Origin: Variimorphobacter saccharofermentans
Lineage (GTDB): Bacteria; Bacillota; Clostridia; Lachnospirales; Lachnospiraceae
NCBI RefSeq assembly: GCF_014174405.1
Contig: NZ_JACEGA010000001.1
Span: 2,571,001-2,635,000, forward strand
Length of the DNA stretch: 64,000 bases
Direction of reading: 5' to 3'
A model generated the notes under the pieces. That model had not been told where the DNA came from. It was given only the letters and a program-made list of their open reading frames with translations, and made no database searches. Both the position numbers and the translations under genes were made by a program. This document shows positions 46,124-54,946 of this stretch, piece by piece. The first letter of the stretch is position 1. Each line of letters starts with the position of its first letter.

Positions 46124-46216
46124 TGAGACTGAAAAAGTTAACGTTCCTTTTTTTATTCACCAAGTAATCCCGTAATCATTTAAATATCTTTATATAATCA
46201 AAGGAGGTCATGTGAT

Positions 46217-47110
46217 ATGAAAAGTTTCAAAAATTATGTAGGTTTATTGCTTATGGCACTCATTCTAGTATCTCTGGTAGCCTGTGGTAGTTCATCCAGT
46301 AAAAACGATACAACACCAACCCCTGCAAGTTCAACTCCAACAGGTACCGAATCGAATTACTCACCTGATGTACAGGCGATTATTGACCGCGGTGTATTAA
46401 GAGTAGGAGTTAAGAATGCCGTTATCGGTTTTGGTTATCAGGATCCGTTGACAAAGGAATACTCCGGCCTTGAAATATCTTTGGCTGAGAAAATTGCTGA
46501 GAAACTGGGTGTTGATGTCGAGTATACTGCTGTAACAGCCGCTACTCGTACCGAGCTTTTAGACTCCGGTGATATCGATTGCGTGCTTGCAACCTTTACT
46601 ATCACTGAGGAAAGAAAGATGAACTGGGACTTTTCAACACCTTACTATACAGATTATGTTACTGTTCTGGTTGAAGATTCCTCCGGAATTAAGTCTCTTG
46701 CAGATTTAGAGAATAAGAAGGTTGGTGTGTCCTCCGGTTCAACTTCTGCAAAAGCGCTGGTTATCGCTATGACTGAGGGTGGGCTCATCAGCAAAGATGG
46801 CTTTGACGAAGAAACCTTTGATCCTGCAATCTGGACCACCGGTGTTTCCTTCCAGCAGTTCGACGACTATCCAACAATCTCTACGGCTTTAAGTGCTAAG
46901 GAAGTAGATGCCTTCTGCGTGGATAAATCCATTCTTGCAGTATATCATACTGAGGGCAGATCCTATATTGAGGAGAAGTTCGCGCCTCAGAACTATGGTG
47001 TTGCAACCAAGAAAGGATCTGGGTTCTCACCGTATGTTGAAGAGCTGATTACCGGATGGTTATCTGATGGAACTATCGACAACTTGATTAAAGAGAATAA
47101 TTTACAATAA
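46217..47110 (+). CDS. Amino acid ABC importer, substrate-binding lipoprotein
   Basis: 297 residues: signal peptide with lipobox LVSLVACGSS (lipidated Cys about residue 23), a Ser/Thr/Pro-rich linker, then an SBP_bac_3 domain with RGVLRVGVKNAVIGFGYQDP, YSGLEISLAEKIAEKLGVDVEY, DCVLATFTITEERK and NKKVGVSSGSTSAKAL. The family binds glutamine, glutamate/aspartate, arginine, cystine and similar; the specificity is not assigned. Preceded by an ideal AAAGGAGGTCATGTGAT-ATG. A hairpin follows the gene. Confidence 0.93.
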   Translation: MKSFKNYVGLLLMALILVSLVACGSSSSKNDTTPTPASSTPTGTESNYSPDVQAIIDRGVLRVGVKNAVIGFGYQDPLTKEYSGLEISLAEKIAEKLGVDVEYTAVTAATRTELLDSGDIDCVLATFTITEERKMNWDFSTPYYTDYVTVLVEDSSGIKSLADLENKKVGVSSGSTSAKALVIAMTEGGLISKDGFDEETFDPAIWTTGVSFQQFDDYPTISTALSAKEVDAFCVDKSILAVYHTEGRSYIEEKFAPQNYGVATKKGSGFSPYVEELITGWLSDGTIDNLIKENNLQ

Positions 47111-47129
47111 GCACTTTAATTATTAAATA

Positions 47130-47167
47130 GATCTTCGAGGCTTCGTATCTTGCGAAGCCTCTAGATC
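47130..47167 (+). promoter_or_regulatory. Intercistronic hairpin between binding-protein and permease genes
   Basis: GATCTTCGAGGCTTCG (47130-47145) pairs with CGAAGCCTCTAGATC (47153-47167) in a ~14-bp stem without a T-run. Such a structure usually stabilises the upstream message and lowers downstream expression, giving more binding protein than permease; that effect is inferred. Confidence 0.6.
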
Positions 47168-47206
47168 AGGAAGCATTGGCATATTAAATTGAAAGGAGGA
47201 AATGGT

Positions 47207-47938
47207 TTGGAGGGTTTATTTTCTATATCTGGATGGGAAAAAGTATGGACATTCCGTTCCACCTTTCTGCTAGGATTGCTTAATAGTGGTAGAATGGCAT
47301 TGTTCGCTTTACTGTTATCACTAGTGCTAGGGATCATCTTCGGGTTAATGGCTACCAGTAGCAAAAAATACTTAAGGGGAATAAGCCGTATTTATGTGGA
47401 ATTAATACAGAATACACCGCTAGTTCTTCAGTTATGTTTCTTATATTACGCCCTTGCTTTTTCAGGAAATAGCTTGGGAATTATCACTACCGGAACCATT
47501 TCTCTCGGTATCTATCACGGTGCTTATTTGTCTGAGGTAGTACGGGCTGGAATTAGCTCTATCCCTAAGGGACAGTTCGAGGCTGCTGATTCGCAAGGGT
47601 TCAACTACATTGGAAAGATGTTTTACATCATTTTGCCACAAAGTATTAAGATCATCCTTCCTCCCATGGCTAATCAGGTGGTCAATTTGATAAAGAATAC
47701 ATCCTGTCTTTACATCATCGGAGGAGCCGATCTTATCTCTGTAACCTACAGCTTTGTAACAGGCGCCTCAACCGGTGGAGCATATGCACCTGCATATCTG
47801 ATAAGTGGACTTCTGTTCTTTATTGTTTGTTTTCCGCTATCAACCCTTGCAAGTACATGGGAGAATTCTCTGAAGAAGCGAGAGTCAAGGACGGTTGAAA
47901 CACAAAGCACTTTGTCGGAAAGGATGGTGGCTAAGTAA
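47207..47938 (+). CDS. Amino acid ABC importer, permease
   Basis: 243 residues starting at a TTG (47207) 7 bases after AAAGGAGG; a longer frame from 47189 would begin inside that site. Five membrane helices of the HisM/GlnP type, with IQNTPLVLQLCFLYYAL and the EAA loop VRAGISSIPKGQFEAADSQG followed by the conserved Pro-rich helix (FYIILPQSIKIILPP). Works with the second permease downstream, with which it overlaps by one base (TAATG). Confidence 0.92.
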   Translation: MEGLFSISGWEKVWTFRSTFLLGLLNSGRMALFALLLSLVLGIIFGLMATSSKKYLRGISRIYVELIQNTPLVLQLCFLYYALAFSGNSLGIITTGTISLGIYHGAYLSEVVRAGISSIPKGQFEAADSQGFNYIGKMFYIILPQSIKIILPPMANQVVNLIKNTSCLYIIGGADLISVTYSFVTGASTGGAYAPAYLISGLLFFIVCFPLSTLASTWENSLKKRESRTVETQSTLSERMVAK

Positions 47939-48705
47939 TGAATACATTGGGTAATAGTTTGTCCATGCTAAAAAATCCGACGGTTCTTACCTATTTATTA
48001 TCAGGAATTGCCTATACCTTGATTATTTCCGTTGTCGCTGTCGGTATTGGTCTGCTTTTAGGCTCCATTCTTGCACTTGTCAGGAATTACTGTACCAGTA
48101 AGCGCAGCAAAATATTCAAATGGTTAGCAACAGCTTATATTGAGATTTTCAGAAATACACCCCTTTTGTTGTGGATATTTATCTGCCTGGTATTCTTACC
48201 GGTGCCGGAATTTTTATCTAGGAAAATGTTCGGACTGACTTCGGTAGAGGTAAAATTGCTATTTAAAGGCTCCATGACTCTTATATTATTCACATCTTCC
48301 GTTATTGCCGAGATTGTACGAGGTGGTTTGAACTCCGTGGCCCATGGACAATTTGAAGCCGGACACTCTCAGGGCTTTAGTACAGTACAGATAATGATTT
48401 ACATAGTACTACCACAGGCTTACAGAAATATCGTTCCCACCTTACTCAGTCAGATTATCACAACGATTAAAGACTCTTCCTATCTGGCCAATATCGCAGT
48501 AATCGAATTAATGAGCAGGGTTAAAACATTGCTGAGTTCCGCTAACAGATACAACGGCACCGGTTCCATCAATGTTTCAGATGTCTTTGTTCTATTTGGC
48601 TTTGCTGCGATCATTTATTTCATCATTAACTTTCTATTGTCCTCTCTGGTCAGATATATACAAAAGCATCCTCGAATTCCAAAGACTACAACCCGTACGT
48701 CCTAG
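47938..48705 (+). CDS. Amino acid ABC importer, permease
   Basis: 255 residues, HisQ/GlnP family: five helices, EIFRNTPLLLWIFICLVFL, and the coupling loop VRGGLNSVAHGQFEAGHSQGF. The ATG overlaps the preceding stop (TAATG), so translation is coupled, and the two permeases should form a heterodimer on the ATPase dimer. It closes the importer operon. A cytidylate-kinase-like gene follows 77 bp later. Confidence 0.92.
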   Translation: MNTLGNSLSMLKNPTVLTYLLSGIAYTLIISVVAVGIGLLLGSILALVRNYCTSKRSKIFKWLATAYIEIFRNTPLLLWIFICLVFLPVPEFLSRKMFGLTSVEVKLLFKGSMTLILFTSSVIAEIVRGGLNSVAHGQFEAGHSQGFSTVQIMIYIVLPQAYRNIVPTLLSQIITTIKDSSYLANIAVIELMSRVKTLLSSANRYNGTGSINVSDVFVLFGFAAIIYFIINFLLSSLVRYIQKHPRIPKTTTRTS

Positions 48706-48782
48706 GAATGTTCGCTTTATTAATATAAGACCGTCAATGCCTTAACTATAAGCAGATAAACTGCGCAAAGGAGGTTTACCCT

Positions 48783-49382
48783 ATGGATAACTATGTTGTT
48801 ACAATATCAAGACAATTCGCTAGCTTTGGACGATCAATCGCACAGAAGTTGTCTCAGGAGCTTTCTGTGGAGTTCTATGACAGAGATATCGTAGAAGCCA
48901 CAGCAAAAAGGATGGGTCAGCCAATACCAGTCATCAGCAATGAGGAAGAAAACATACATCCTGCTTTCTTTAGGCGAAAATATCCTTTGGGCATGGGTGT
49001 AGCCAATATTCAGGATGAAATATTTAGTGTTCAGTCAAATATCATCCGGGATATAGCCCATAGAGAGTCCTGCATTATCGTAGGAAGGTGTGCCGGCTAT
49101 GTATTAAGAGAGCATCCCCGAATCTTAAATGTATTTATATATTCACCCTATGAGTACAGGCTTAAGAATTGTATTGAAGCCTTGCAAATGGATATAAAGG
49201 TAGCAAGAAAAATGATCAAGGAGGTTGACAAAGCCAGAGAAAACTACCGCCACCGTTATTGTCCTAATGTGAAAAATGCATACGATGGCTATGATTTAAT
49301 GATTGACAGTAGCCAGTTTGGCATTGACAAAAGCGCGAAGATCCTGGCGGATATCGTCAGAGGCCATCTTTCTACTTTCTAA
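48783..49382 (+). CDS. Cytidylate kinase-like family protein
   Basis: 199 residues. The start YVVTISRQFASFGRSIAQKL corresponds to the degenerate P-loop of cytidylate-kinase-like proteins (usually SRQ-x-GSGG), followed by VEFYDRDIVEATAKRMG, IIVGRCAGYVLREHP and a mobile lid with DKARENYRHRYC. The P-loop lacks the usual GSGG/GK-S residues, so nucleotide kinase activity is doubtful. Clostridia carry many copies near transporters, with unknown roles. AAAGGAGGTTTACCCT precedes the ATG. Its 3' end overlaps hisD by 11 bp, tail to tail. Confidence 0.85.
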   Translation: MDNYVVTISRQFASFGRSIAQKLSQELSVEFYDRDIVEATAKRMGQPIPVISNEEENIHPAFFRRKYPLGMGVANIQDEIFSVQSNIIRDIAHRESCIIVGRCAGYVLREHPRILNVFIYSPYEYRLKNCIEALQMDIKVARKMIKEVDKARENYRHRYCPNVKNAYDGYDLMIDSSQFGIDKSAKILADIVRGHLSTF

Positions 49383-50658
49383 CCTTTACAGCCAGAGCAT
49401 GTGCCATTAAACTTTCTGATTCCGCTAATTCAATAATAAGATTGGTATTGGATTTTAAGGCCTTTTCTGTATAACGAATGACGCTATAACCTCTCATAAA
49501 TTCTTGTACTGACATACCAGATGAAAATCTTGCCGTACCACAAGTTGGGAGTATATGATTTGTTCCGCAGAAGTAGTCTCCGACTGGTTCCGTACTGTAT
49601 TCGCCAACAAATACAGCACCAGCATTCGTTATTAAGCTTACAACTTCATCATTATTTTCTAAAAGTAATTCAACATGTTCAGGTGCAATTTTATTAACAG
49701 CATCTACCGCATCTTGAATTCTGTCAACAACAAATATATCACCATAATTGGTAAATGATTTTTGTGTTGCTGTAACAAGATTATTTTCCTCAGCTAAACG
49801 GATAATCTCTTCTTTAATACGTAATGCTTTTTCATTTGATAGACAAAAAGTGGTGCTGGCTTCGAAACCTGTTCCGTGTTCCGCCTGAGACATCATGTCA
49901 GCAGCGATAAAAGTAGGATTTGCTTTTTCATCAGCGATAATTGCAATTTCAGAAGGACCGGCAATGGAATCAATTTTCACCTCTCCAAATAGCATTTTTT
50001 TAGCCATTTGTGTGTAATTATTACCGGGACCTGTAATTGCATCAACTTTTTTTATCGTATTTGTTCCATATGCAACAGCAGCAATCCCTTGAGAACCTGA
50101 GATCTTGTAATAGTTCTTCACATTTAGATAATCTGCTACATATAGTAAATGTTCATCAATCGTACCATCCAATCTAGGTTTCGTAAGTATATAAATATTA
50201 GGTACTCCGGCTACTATGGCTGGAATCAAATTCATACACATGGAAGAAATAAGAGGTGCCTTATCTCCAGGTACTGTAACTGCCACACTATTAAGAGGTG
50301 TATATTTTCTTTCAAGGATTACACCATCCTCATATGTTTCACAATAGCCCTTTGGTAATTGTCTTTTATGATATTTAAATATGTTATCACATGCTGCCCT
50401 TACAGCTTCTTTAAACTTATCAGATACCTTATCTCTTGCATTCGCAAATTCTTCCTCTGATACAAATAAGCCTATTTCATTCATGTCAACATGATCAAAT
50501 TTCTTCATATAAGCATATAAGGCTTCATCTCCGTTGTTTTTAACATTTTTCAGTACTTCCTTAACAGTAATTTCAACTTCTTCCGGAATACTACTACTTC
50601 TTCTAAGTAGATTAATGAATCTTGGATTTTCATAGCTAAACTTACTAATAGTAACCAC
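49372..50658 (-). CDS. hisD: Histidinol dehydrogenase
   Basis: 428 residues, the normal length. Diagnostic segments are VTVPGDKAPLISSMCMNLIPA, VDAITGPGNNYTQMAKKMLFG, DSIAGPSEIAIIAD, ADMMSQAEHG with the zinc and substrate residues Gln-x-x-His, and the C-terminal FCGTNHILPT with the catalytic His. The enzyme makes the two NAD-dependent oxidations of L-histidinol to histidine. It is alone, away from any other his gene, and starts with GTG behind AAAGGAGAGATAAAATA. Solitary hisD paralogues can act on other alcohols, so a role outside histidine synthesis is possible. It has its own promoter and an unusual 225-base leader. Confidence 0.92.
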   Translation of the reverse strand: MVTISKFSYENPRFINLLRRSSSIPEEVEITVKEVLKNVKNNGDEALYAYMKKFDHVDMNEIGLFVSEEEFANARDKVSDKFKEAVRAACDNIFKYHKRQLPKGYCETYEDGVILERKYTPLNSVAVTVPGDKAPLISSMCMNLIPAIVAGVPNIYILTKPRLDGTIDEHLLYVADYLNVKNYYKISGSQGIAAVAYGTNTIKKVDAITGPGNNYTQMAKKMLFGEVKIDSIAGPSEIAIIADEKANPTFIAADMMSQAEHGTGFEASTTFCLSNEKALRIKEEIIRLAEENNLVTATQKSFTNYGDIFVVDRIQDAVDAVNKIAPEHVELLLENNDEVVSLITNAGAVFVGEYSTEPVGDYFCGTNHILPTCGTARFSSGMSVQEFMRGYSVIRYTEKALKSNTNLIIELAESESLMAHALAVKVRK

Positions 50659-50693
50659 TATTTTATCTCTCCTTTCTGATTAAGAACAATGAG

Positions 50694-50776
50694 ACTGGCA
50701 AGCCGGACTCTCGCGCCGAGCGCGGCCAGCTTGTTGGCAAAATACCATGCGCGCGAGTACGCATCCTGCCCTGAGG
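50694..50776 (-). other. GC-rich block in the hisD leader with protein-like open frame
   Basis: Seventy-two bases read here on the - strand contain 47 G or C (65%), far above the surroundings. One - strand frame encodes KNPSGQDAYSRAWYFANKLA then ALGARVRLASLIVL and NQKGEIK, and its TAG overlaps the GTG start of hisD (TAGTG). No start codon with a ribosome binding site is seen for it; the frame stays open back through the hairpins. It could be a leader-encoded peptide, a structured RNA, or a dispersed repeat. The rest of 50918-51071 shows nothing recognisable. Confidence 0.5.
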
Positions 50777-50778
50777 GA

Positions 50779-50856
50779 TTTTTTATCGTATAGAAAATTC
50801 TGAGAAATTTCCTATACGATAAAAAAAGCTTGTCAGGGATATTTTCCCTAACAAGC
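50779..50856 (-). terminator. Tandem hairpins in the hisD leader: terminator plus AT-rich palindrome
   Basis: On the - strand GCTTGTTAGGG (50856-50846) pairs with CCCTGACAAGC (50838-50828), followed by TTTTTTT: a canonical terminator. Directly after it, ATCGTATAG (50820-50812) begins a second palindrome whose complement ends at 50785, again flanked by A and T runs (50779-50826). Together they lie between the hisD promoter and hisD. Confidence 0.75.
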
Positions 50857-50889
50857 GTGGATCAGGCATTTCGCCTCATATCGATTATA

Positions 50890-50917
50890 ATTATATCCAT
50901 TCGGTCAGATTTGTCAA
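50890..50917 (-). promoter_or_regulatory. SigA-type promoter upstream of hisD
   Basis: TTGACA (50917-50912) and TATAAT (50895-50890) with a 16-base spacer on the - strand. Transcription would start near 50882, then pass a small AGGC/GCCT hairpin (50864-50876) and the terminator at 50828-50856. Confidence 0.7.
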
Positions 50918-51071
50918 GAATAAATTATGTATTATCCTGTTCAAAATGATGGAATGTTTTATAACATTCTCCATTTTCTAGGGTAGTATGTATAATTAGA
51001 TTATGACTTTCATCAGTATGTGATGTAGACAGCCATCGATCCGTCCGGTATGTGTACAACTCTATTCCTCA

Positions 51072-52445
51072 TCAAATGTTAGTTTTGATAACCATATTCT
51101 CTTTCCATTTTCCTGAAATATAATAAATCAGTAGAATCAAACCTGATGCTAAGCTGGCGATAGGTGCTGCAAGCCCCAATCCCCACAATCCTTTTTGCAT
51201 AACTAATCCAAAAATGATCGCTATCGGGACACGGAAACCAATAGATGACAGTACTCCGCATATTGATGATATAATGGTATGTCCTGAACCAGTTACAAGG
51301 CCATTCAAGCAAAATGTCGCAGGTACAATCAGGTAATCGATAGAAAAAGTCCTGATATACTCTACCCCGGCCAAGATTGTATTGGGGTCATCATCAAAAA
51401 CAGATAATATTTGCTCAGGGAAAATCTGTGTAATAATAAATACTACAAAAGTAATTGAAAAAGCAAGTGCAAAACCGGTATGGAATGTCTTTTTAGCACG
51501 ATCAATTGCTCCTGCACCCATATTCTGTGCAACCATTGCAGATACTGAAGAACCAACTGCAATAGCCGGTAATATTGCAAACCCGTTATATTTACCAACA
51601 ATACCAACAGCTGCAGATGCATTTACACCCATACTATTTGCGATGGTGGTAAGTACGAGAAATGAAAAGTTTACGATCACATTCTGGATTGAGATCGGTA
51701 TCCCCACCTGCATAATCGTAATAAAATATTTTTTTACAAATCTAAATGATCTAAGTTTAAAGTCAAATACAAAATCACTTCTAATTAAAGTAATAATACA
51801 AAGGATCATGCTTATCGCCTGCGAAATAACAGTTGCAATCGCTGCTCCCTTTGCTGCCATGCCATATACTCCAACAAGTAACAGATCCAATACGACATTC
51901 GTAGTACATGCTATGGATACAAAAATAAATGGTCTCTTACTATCACCAAATCCCCTCAGAATAGCAGAAAATGCATTATATCCAAATATAAAAACCGTAC
52001 CCAGCATTGTAATATCTAGATAATCTCTCGCCTGTTGATAGGATTCTTCCGGTGTTTGCAAAAGCCAAAGTACGTTATCTGAAACCATTAACATTATAAT
52101 GGTAATTGCAATACCGACAACAAGAAGAAATGTGAGTAGTGTACCAATTGTTTCTTTCACGCTTTTTCTATCTCCAGATCCGAGATACTGTCCAATAATA
52201 ACAGTACCGCCAACCGTCAGTCCTACAATCAAATTTGTTAAGATAAATGTAACCTGTCCGCCTATATTCACCCCTGAAATAGCAGCCGTTCCCGAATAAT
52301 AACCAACTATCAACATGTCTGCTACATTGTAAAGACTTTGTATCAGATTAGATAGCATAAACGGCAATGCGAACTGTAATAGAAGTTTAACAACATTCCC
52401 CTCGGTAAGGTTCTTTTCAATTGATCCATTTCTCATATGCTTCAA
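51072..52445 (-). CDS. MATE-family efflux transporter
   Basis: 457 residues and 12 membrane helices, of the NorM/DinF-like clostridial type: GNVVKLLLQFALPFMLSNLI, DMLIVGYYSGTAAISGVNIG, TVIIGQYLGSGDRKSVKET, and second-half AMVAQNMGAGAIDRAKKTF. The start is probably the TTG at 52445, 5 bases after AGGAGAGG; an ATG three codons later is the alternative. Third MATE gene in the window; no regulator is adjacent. Substrate unknown. Confidence 0.9.
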   Translation of the reverse strand: MKHMRNGSIEKNLTEGNVVKLLLQFALPFMLSNLIQSLYNVADMLIVGYYSGTAAISGVNIGGQVTFILTNLIVGLTVGGTVIIGQYLGSGDRKSVKETIGTLLTFLLVVGIAITIIMLMVSDNVLWLLQTPEESYQQARDYLDITMLGTVFIFGYNAFSAILRGFGDSKRPFIFVSIACTTNVVLDLLLVGVYGMAAKGAAIATVISQAISMILCIITLIRSDFVFDFKLRSFRFVKKYFITIMQVGIPISIQNVIVNFSFLVLTTIANSMGVNASAAVGIVGKYNGFAILPAIAVGSSVSAMVAQNMGAGAIDRAKKTFHTGFALAFSITFVVFIITQIFPEQILSVFDDDPNTILAGVEYIRTFSIDYLIVPATFCLNGLVTGSGHTIISSICGVLSSIGFRVPIAIIFGLVMQKGLWGLGLAAPIASLASGLILLIYYISGKWKENMVIKTNI

Positions 52446-52644
52446 CCAGTCCTCTCCTAATGTGTCACTAAGATAGATATATTTTGCTTAGATTGTCTCA
52501 TAAATAAGCCCGCTTACTCATTATACATAAATATCTTTATATAAAGCAACTAAAAATAATAGATTATTACATCATTCTCTCTTGACACTTGGCAGAAAAC
52601 CACCAAAAGCATAGGTGAAATCTTAAATGTTGATTAATATCAGC

Positions 52645-53382
52645 TTACCATAGAAGTGATTCCAGTATTTTTTTCAATTCATTCGTATTCCGAGTGAAAT
52701 AATCAGGTGCTGTTTTCCAAGAAGCATAAAGTTCGCCATGAATTCCTAAATAATCTGTCGTAATGCAGATTACCTTATTCCCGGTTGCAGCCTCACCATT
52801 TTTTCCAAAGGTCACATCATCACTGTGATCACCTATATAAATGTAGGTACCTGCTTTATTATCTGGATTCAACGCTTCAGCACACTTGATAAATCCATAG
52901 GGGTGAGGTTTTTGCATATTCCCTGGTACATCCGCATATCCAATAACATGGCTGAAATAATCTGCCACGCCATAATAAGACAGCGTATCCCAAATACTTT
53001 CCGATGCATTTTGAGAGCAGATACCCATTGGGATTCCTTTCAGCATGGGAAATAACTCTATTAGACCGGGGAACATATCTGGAATTGTTTTATTCCTTTG
53101 CTGTTCCGGTGTCCAGAGTTGCCCCGCCTCGTCGAGTTTATCGGATGGTATACCATAACAATTCGTATAAAGTTCCCGCCAATTTCGATACCGATGATTT
53201 GCCTCCTGATATGCATCATAGCTTTGTAGTACCGGAGGAATATGAGCCTCGATATCTGGATCAAAATGTCGTAATACTTCGATGGTAACATTCATATTTT
53301 TCCTCGCACTGTCTACAAGTGTTCCATCATAATCCCATAAAATAGCAATTATCCGATTTTCATCTGATGTCATCTTCTGCAT
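52645..53382 (-). CDS. HAD-superfamily hydrolase
   Basis: 245 residues. Motif I DYDGTLVDS (nucleophile and acid Asp), motif II Ser in GICSQNAS, motif III Lys in MQKPHPYGFIKCAE, and motif IV YIGDHSDDVTFG match a phosphatase of the HAD subfamily I with a helical cap (about 20-110). The likely reaction is removal of phosphate from a small metabolite, possibly a phosphoglycolate-like substrate; the specificity is unknown. Monocistronic. Confidence 0.9.
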   Translation of the reverse strand: MQKMTSDENRIIAILWDYDGTLVDSARKNMNVTIEVLRHFDPDIEAHIPPVLQSYDAYQEANHRYRNWRELYTNCYGIPSDKLDEAGQLWTPEQQRNKTIPDMFPGLIELFPMLKGIPMGICSQNASESIWDTLSYYGVADYFSHVIGYADVPGNMQKPHPYGFIKCAEALNPDNKAGTYIYIGDHSDDVTFGKNGEAATGNKVICITTDYLGIHGELYASWKTAPDYFTRNTNELKKILESLLW

Positions 53383-53494
53383 TGATTCATCCTCATAGTC
53401 TTAGTTTATATAATTAACGTTAAATCAATTATATCATATGCTTACTGATCAACAAGTTATTGCTAATGTATCACGTATTCTTTTAATCTATTTC

Positions 53495-54310
53495 TTAACC
53501 TTTATCTTCTAAAAATGGAGAGTACATCATGATTGCAGAGTTTTTGACAATTAATCGTTCATCAATCATATTTCCATTGATGTCATATTTCTGCTGATAT
53601 AATTCATTATTCCTGCTAAATCCACCCCAATACTCACCTTTGATTATATGATTTTTTTCAACAACTTTATATGAGTACTCCGGTCTGGATGTCACCAGCC
53701 ATTCTCCCTCCAGATACTCTTCACCTACGGATACAAGAAGTTGGTATGTGTCCTGTGTATTGTTTTGAATCATCAGATCGCCATATGGATAAAAGCAAGT
53801 GGCTCCGCTCCCGAAAGGTTGAGTTCTGTTCGAATCAGGAAATACATCATATGTATGTCTATGGCGTTCAATAACAGTTAGTGGCGTATGCAGTGTCATC
53901 CAAAAAATCAAATTGGATAACTGACACAAACCGCCACCTGTCCCTGTACATATAGCTCCGTTTTCTAATATCATTCCTTTTACATATCCTTTTCTCTTCG
54001 ATGGCTTTCCAATCAATTTCCAATAGCTAAAAACCTCTCCTGGGCGTATTATAATGCCATTAAGTTTCTTCACCGCTAATTTCAAATTAATTATTTTGTT
54101 ATACTGCAACCACATATCAACATTCTTCAATTTACGAAGCAGAATTGATTTATGTGAAAAGTATGAAAAGGGCAATTTCTCTTGTTTATAGGTCGATGCA
54201 AATCGCTTTTTCATTCTGATCCATAAAATTCTGCGTAACGTTCCATAATATATTCTGCCAAGCCTTAATCTTAAATGGGAACGCTTAATTGGTTTTTCAG
54301 CTTCAGACAT
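53495..54310 (-). CDS. VanW-family protein
   Basis: 271 residues with the VanW core: RPGEVFSYWKLIGKPSKRKGY, the glycine-rich GAICTGTGGGLCQLSNLIFW and HTPLTVIERHRHTYDVFPDS with FYPYGDLMIQNNT. VanW occurs in some vancomycin-resistance clusters, but most clostridial copies are chromosomal and of unknown function. No signal peptide is seen, and the basic N-terminus is cytoplasmic-looking. No other van gene is nearby. AGGGGTAAGTGAT precedes the ATG. Confidence 0.88.
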   Translation of the reverse strand: MSEAEKPIKRSHLRLRLGRIYYGTLRRILWIRMKKRFASTYKQEKLPFSYFSHKSILLRKLKNVDMWLQYNKIINLKLAVKKLNGIIIRPGEVFSYWKLIGKPSKRKGYVKGMILENGAICTGTGGGLCQLSNLIFWMTLHTPLTVIERHRHTYDVFPDSNRTQPFGSGATCFYPYGDLMIQNNTQDTYQLLVSVGEEYLEGEWLVTSRPEYSYKVVEKNHIIKGEYWGGFSRNNELYQQKYDINGNMIDERLIVKNSAIMMYSPFLEDKG

Positions 54311-54398
54311 ATCACTTACCCCTTTTTATAGATTTTAACCTATATAATCTATATTCCTTTTTCTGTTCATCATTAGTTTCCTGATACGAAGTTATCAC

Positions 54399-54946
54399 TT
54401 AAAAAGGAAGGATATAGTAAGGGATTCTTTTACACTCTATAAACCCCAGTTTTTGTGCAAGCCTTCTAGATCCGATATTCCCAGAATTACAGGACCAGAT
54501 GGGTTCATACCCTTTCTCCAGGCAATAATCAATTAATCTAGAGCATACCCTTTCTGCGAAACCAAAACCACGGTAAGCTTCGGCTGTCTCGATTCCTATT
54601 TCAAGCTTCTGATCGATGACAAATGATGCAAAGGCGGTAGAAGCCGGAAGATTATCCTGAAATAAAGTAAAGCCTATTCCATTCTTATTAAAATCAGAGT
54701 AATTATTCCAAAAAGCTTTCGGTACAACGCTACCATTTAACTGCTCAAACACATCTTTTGAAGTAGATTCAATTTTGAGTTTTTTGTCTGGAAGAGCTTT
54801 TTTGAATGCATCATAATTCTTTTTATCGAAAGTGAAATTGATTCTTTGATATTCCAGAACCTGATGCGCTTCCTCCATAGTAGGTTTGCGATACACTTCC
54901 TCAGGATGTTTTTTCTGTAAATAATCGCCCAATAAAGTTTGCAGGC
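54399..54946 (-). pseudogene. GNAT-family acetyltransferase, N-terminally truncated
   Basis: The recognisable protein begins near SLQTLLGDYLQKKHPEEVYR and continues to FIECKRIPYYILPF. It matches the GNAT_acetyltran type, with EIGIETAEAYRGFGFAERVC as the acetyl-CoA loop and NIGSRRLAQKLGF as motif B. Full proteins of this type have ~80-100 more N-terminal residues. The open frame continues to 55043, but there it is the antisense of the MocR-like fragment. The start codon and 5' part were lost at a junction near 54941-54946. Confidence 0.75.

Noticed and set aside
48783..49382. Housekeeping cytidylate kinase (cmk)
   Set aside because: The P-loop lacks the usual GSGGSGK residues and the length and motifs fit the cytidylate-kinase-like family of unknown function.
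50658..50917. T-box riboswitch upstream of hisD
   Set aside because: The conserved T-box antiterminator sequence (AGGGTGG-ACCGCG) and a specifier loop are absent; only a promoter, terminator and palindromes are seen.
53495..54310. Part of a vancomycin-resistance cluster
   Set aside because: VanW-family proteins are common in clostridial chromosomes and no vanA/B, vanH, vanX or vanRS-type genes are present nearby.
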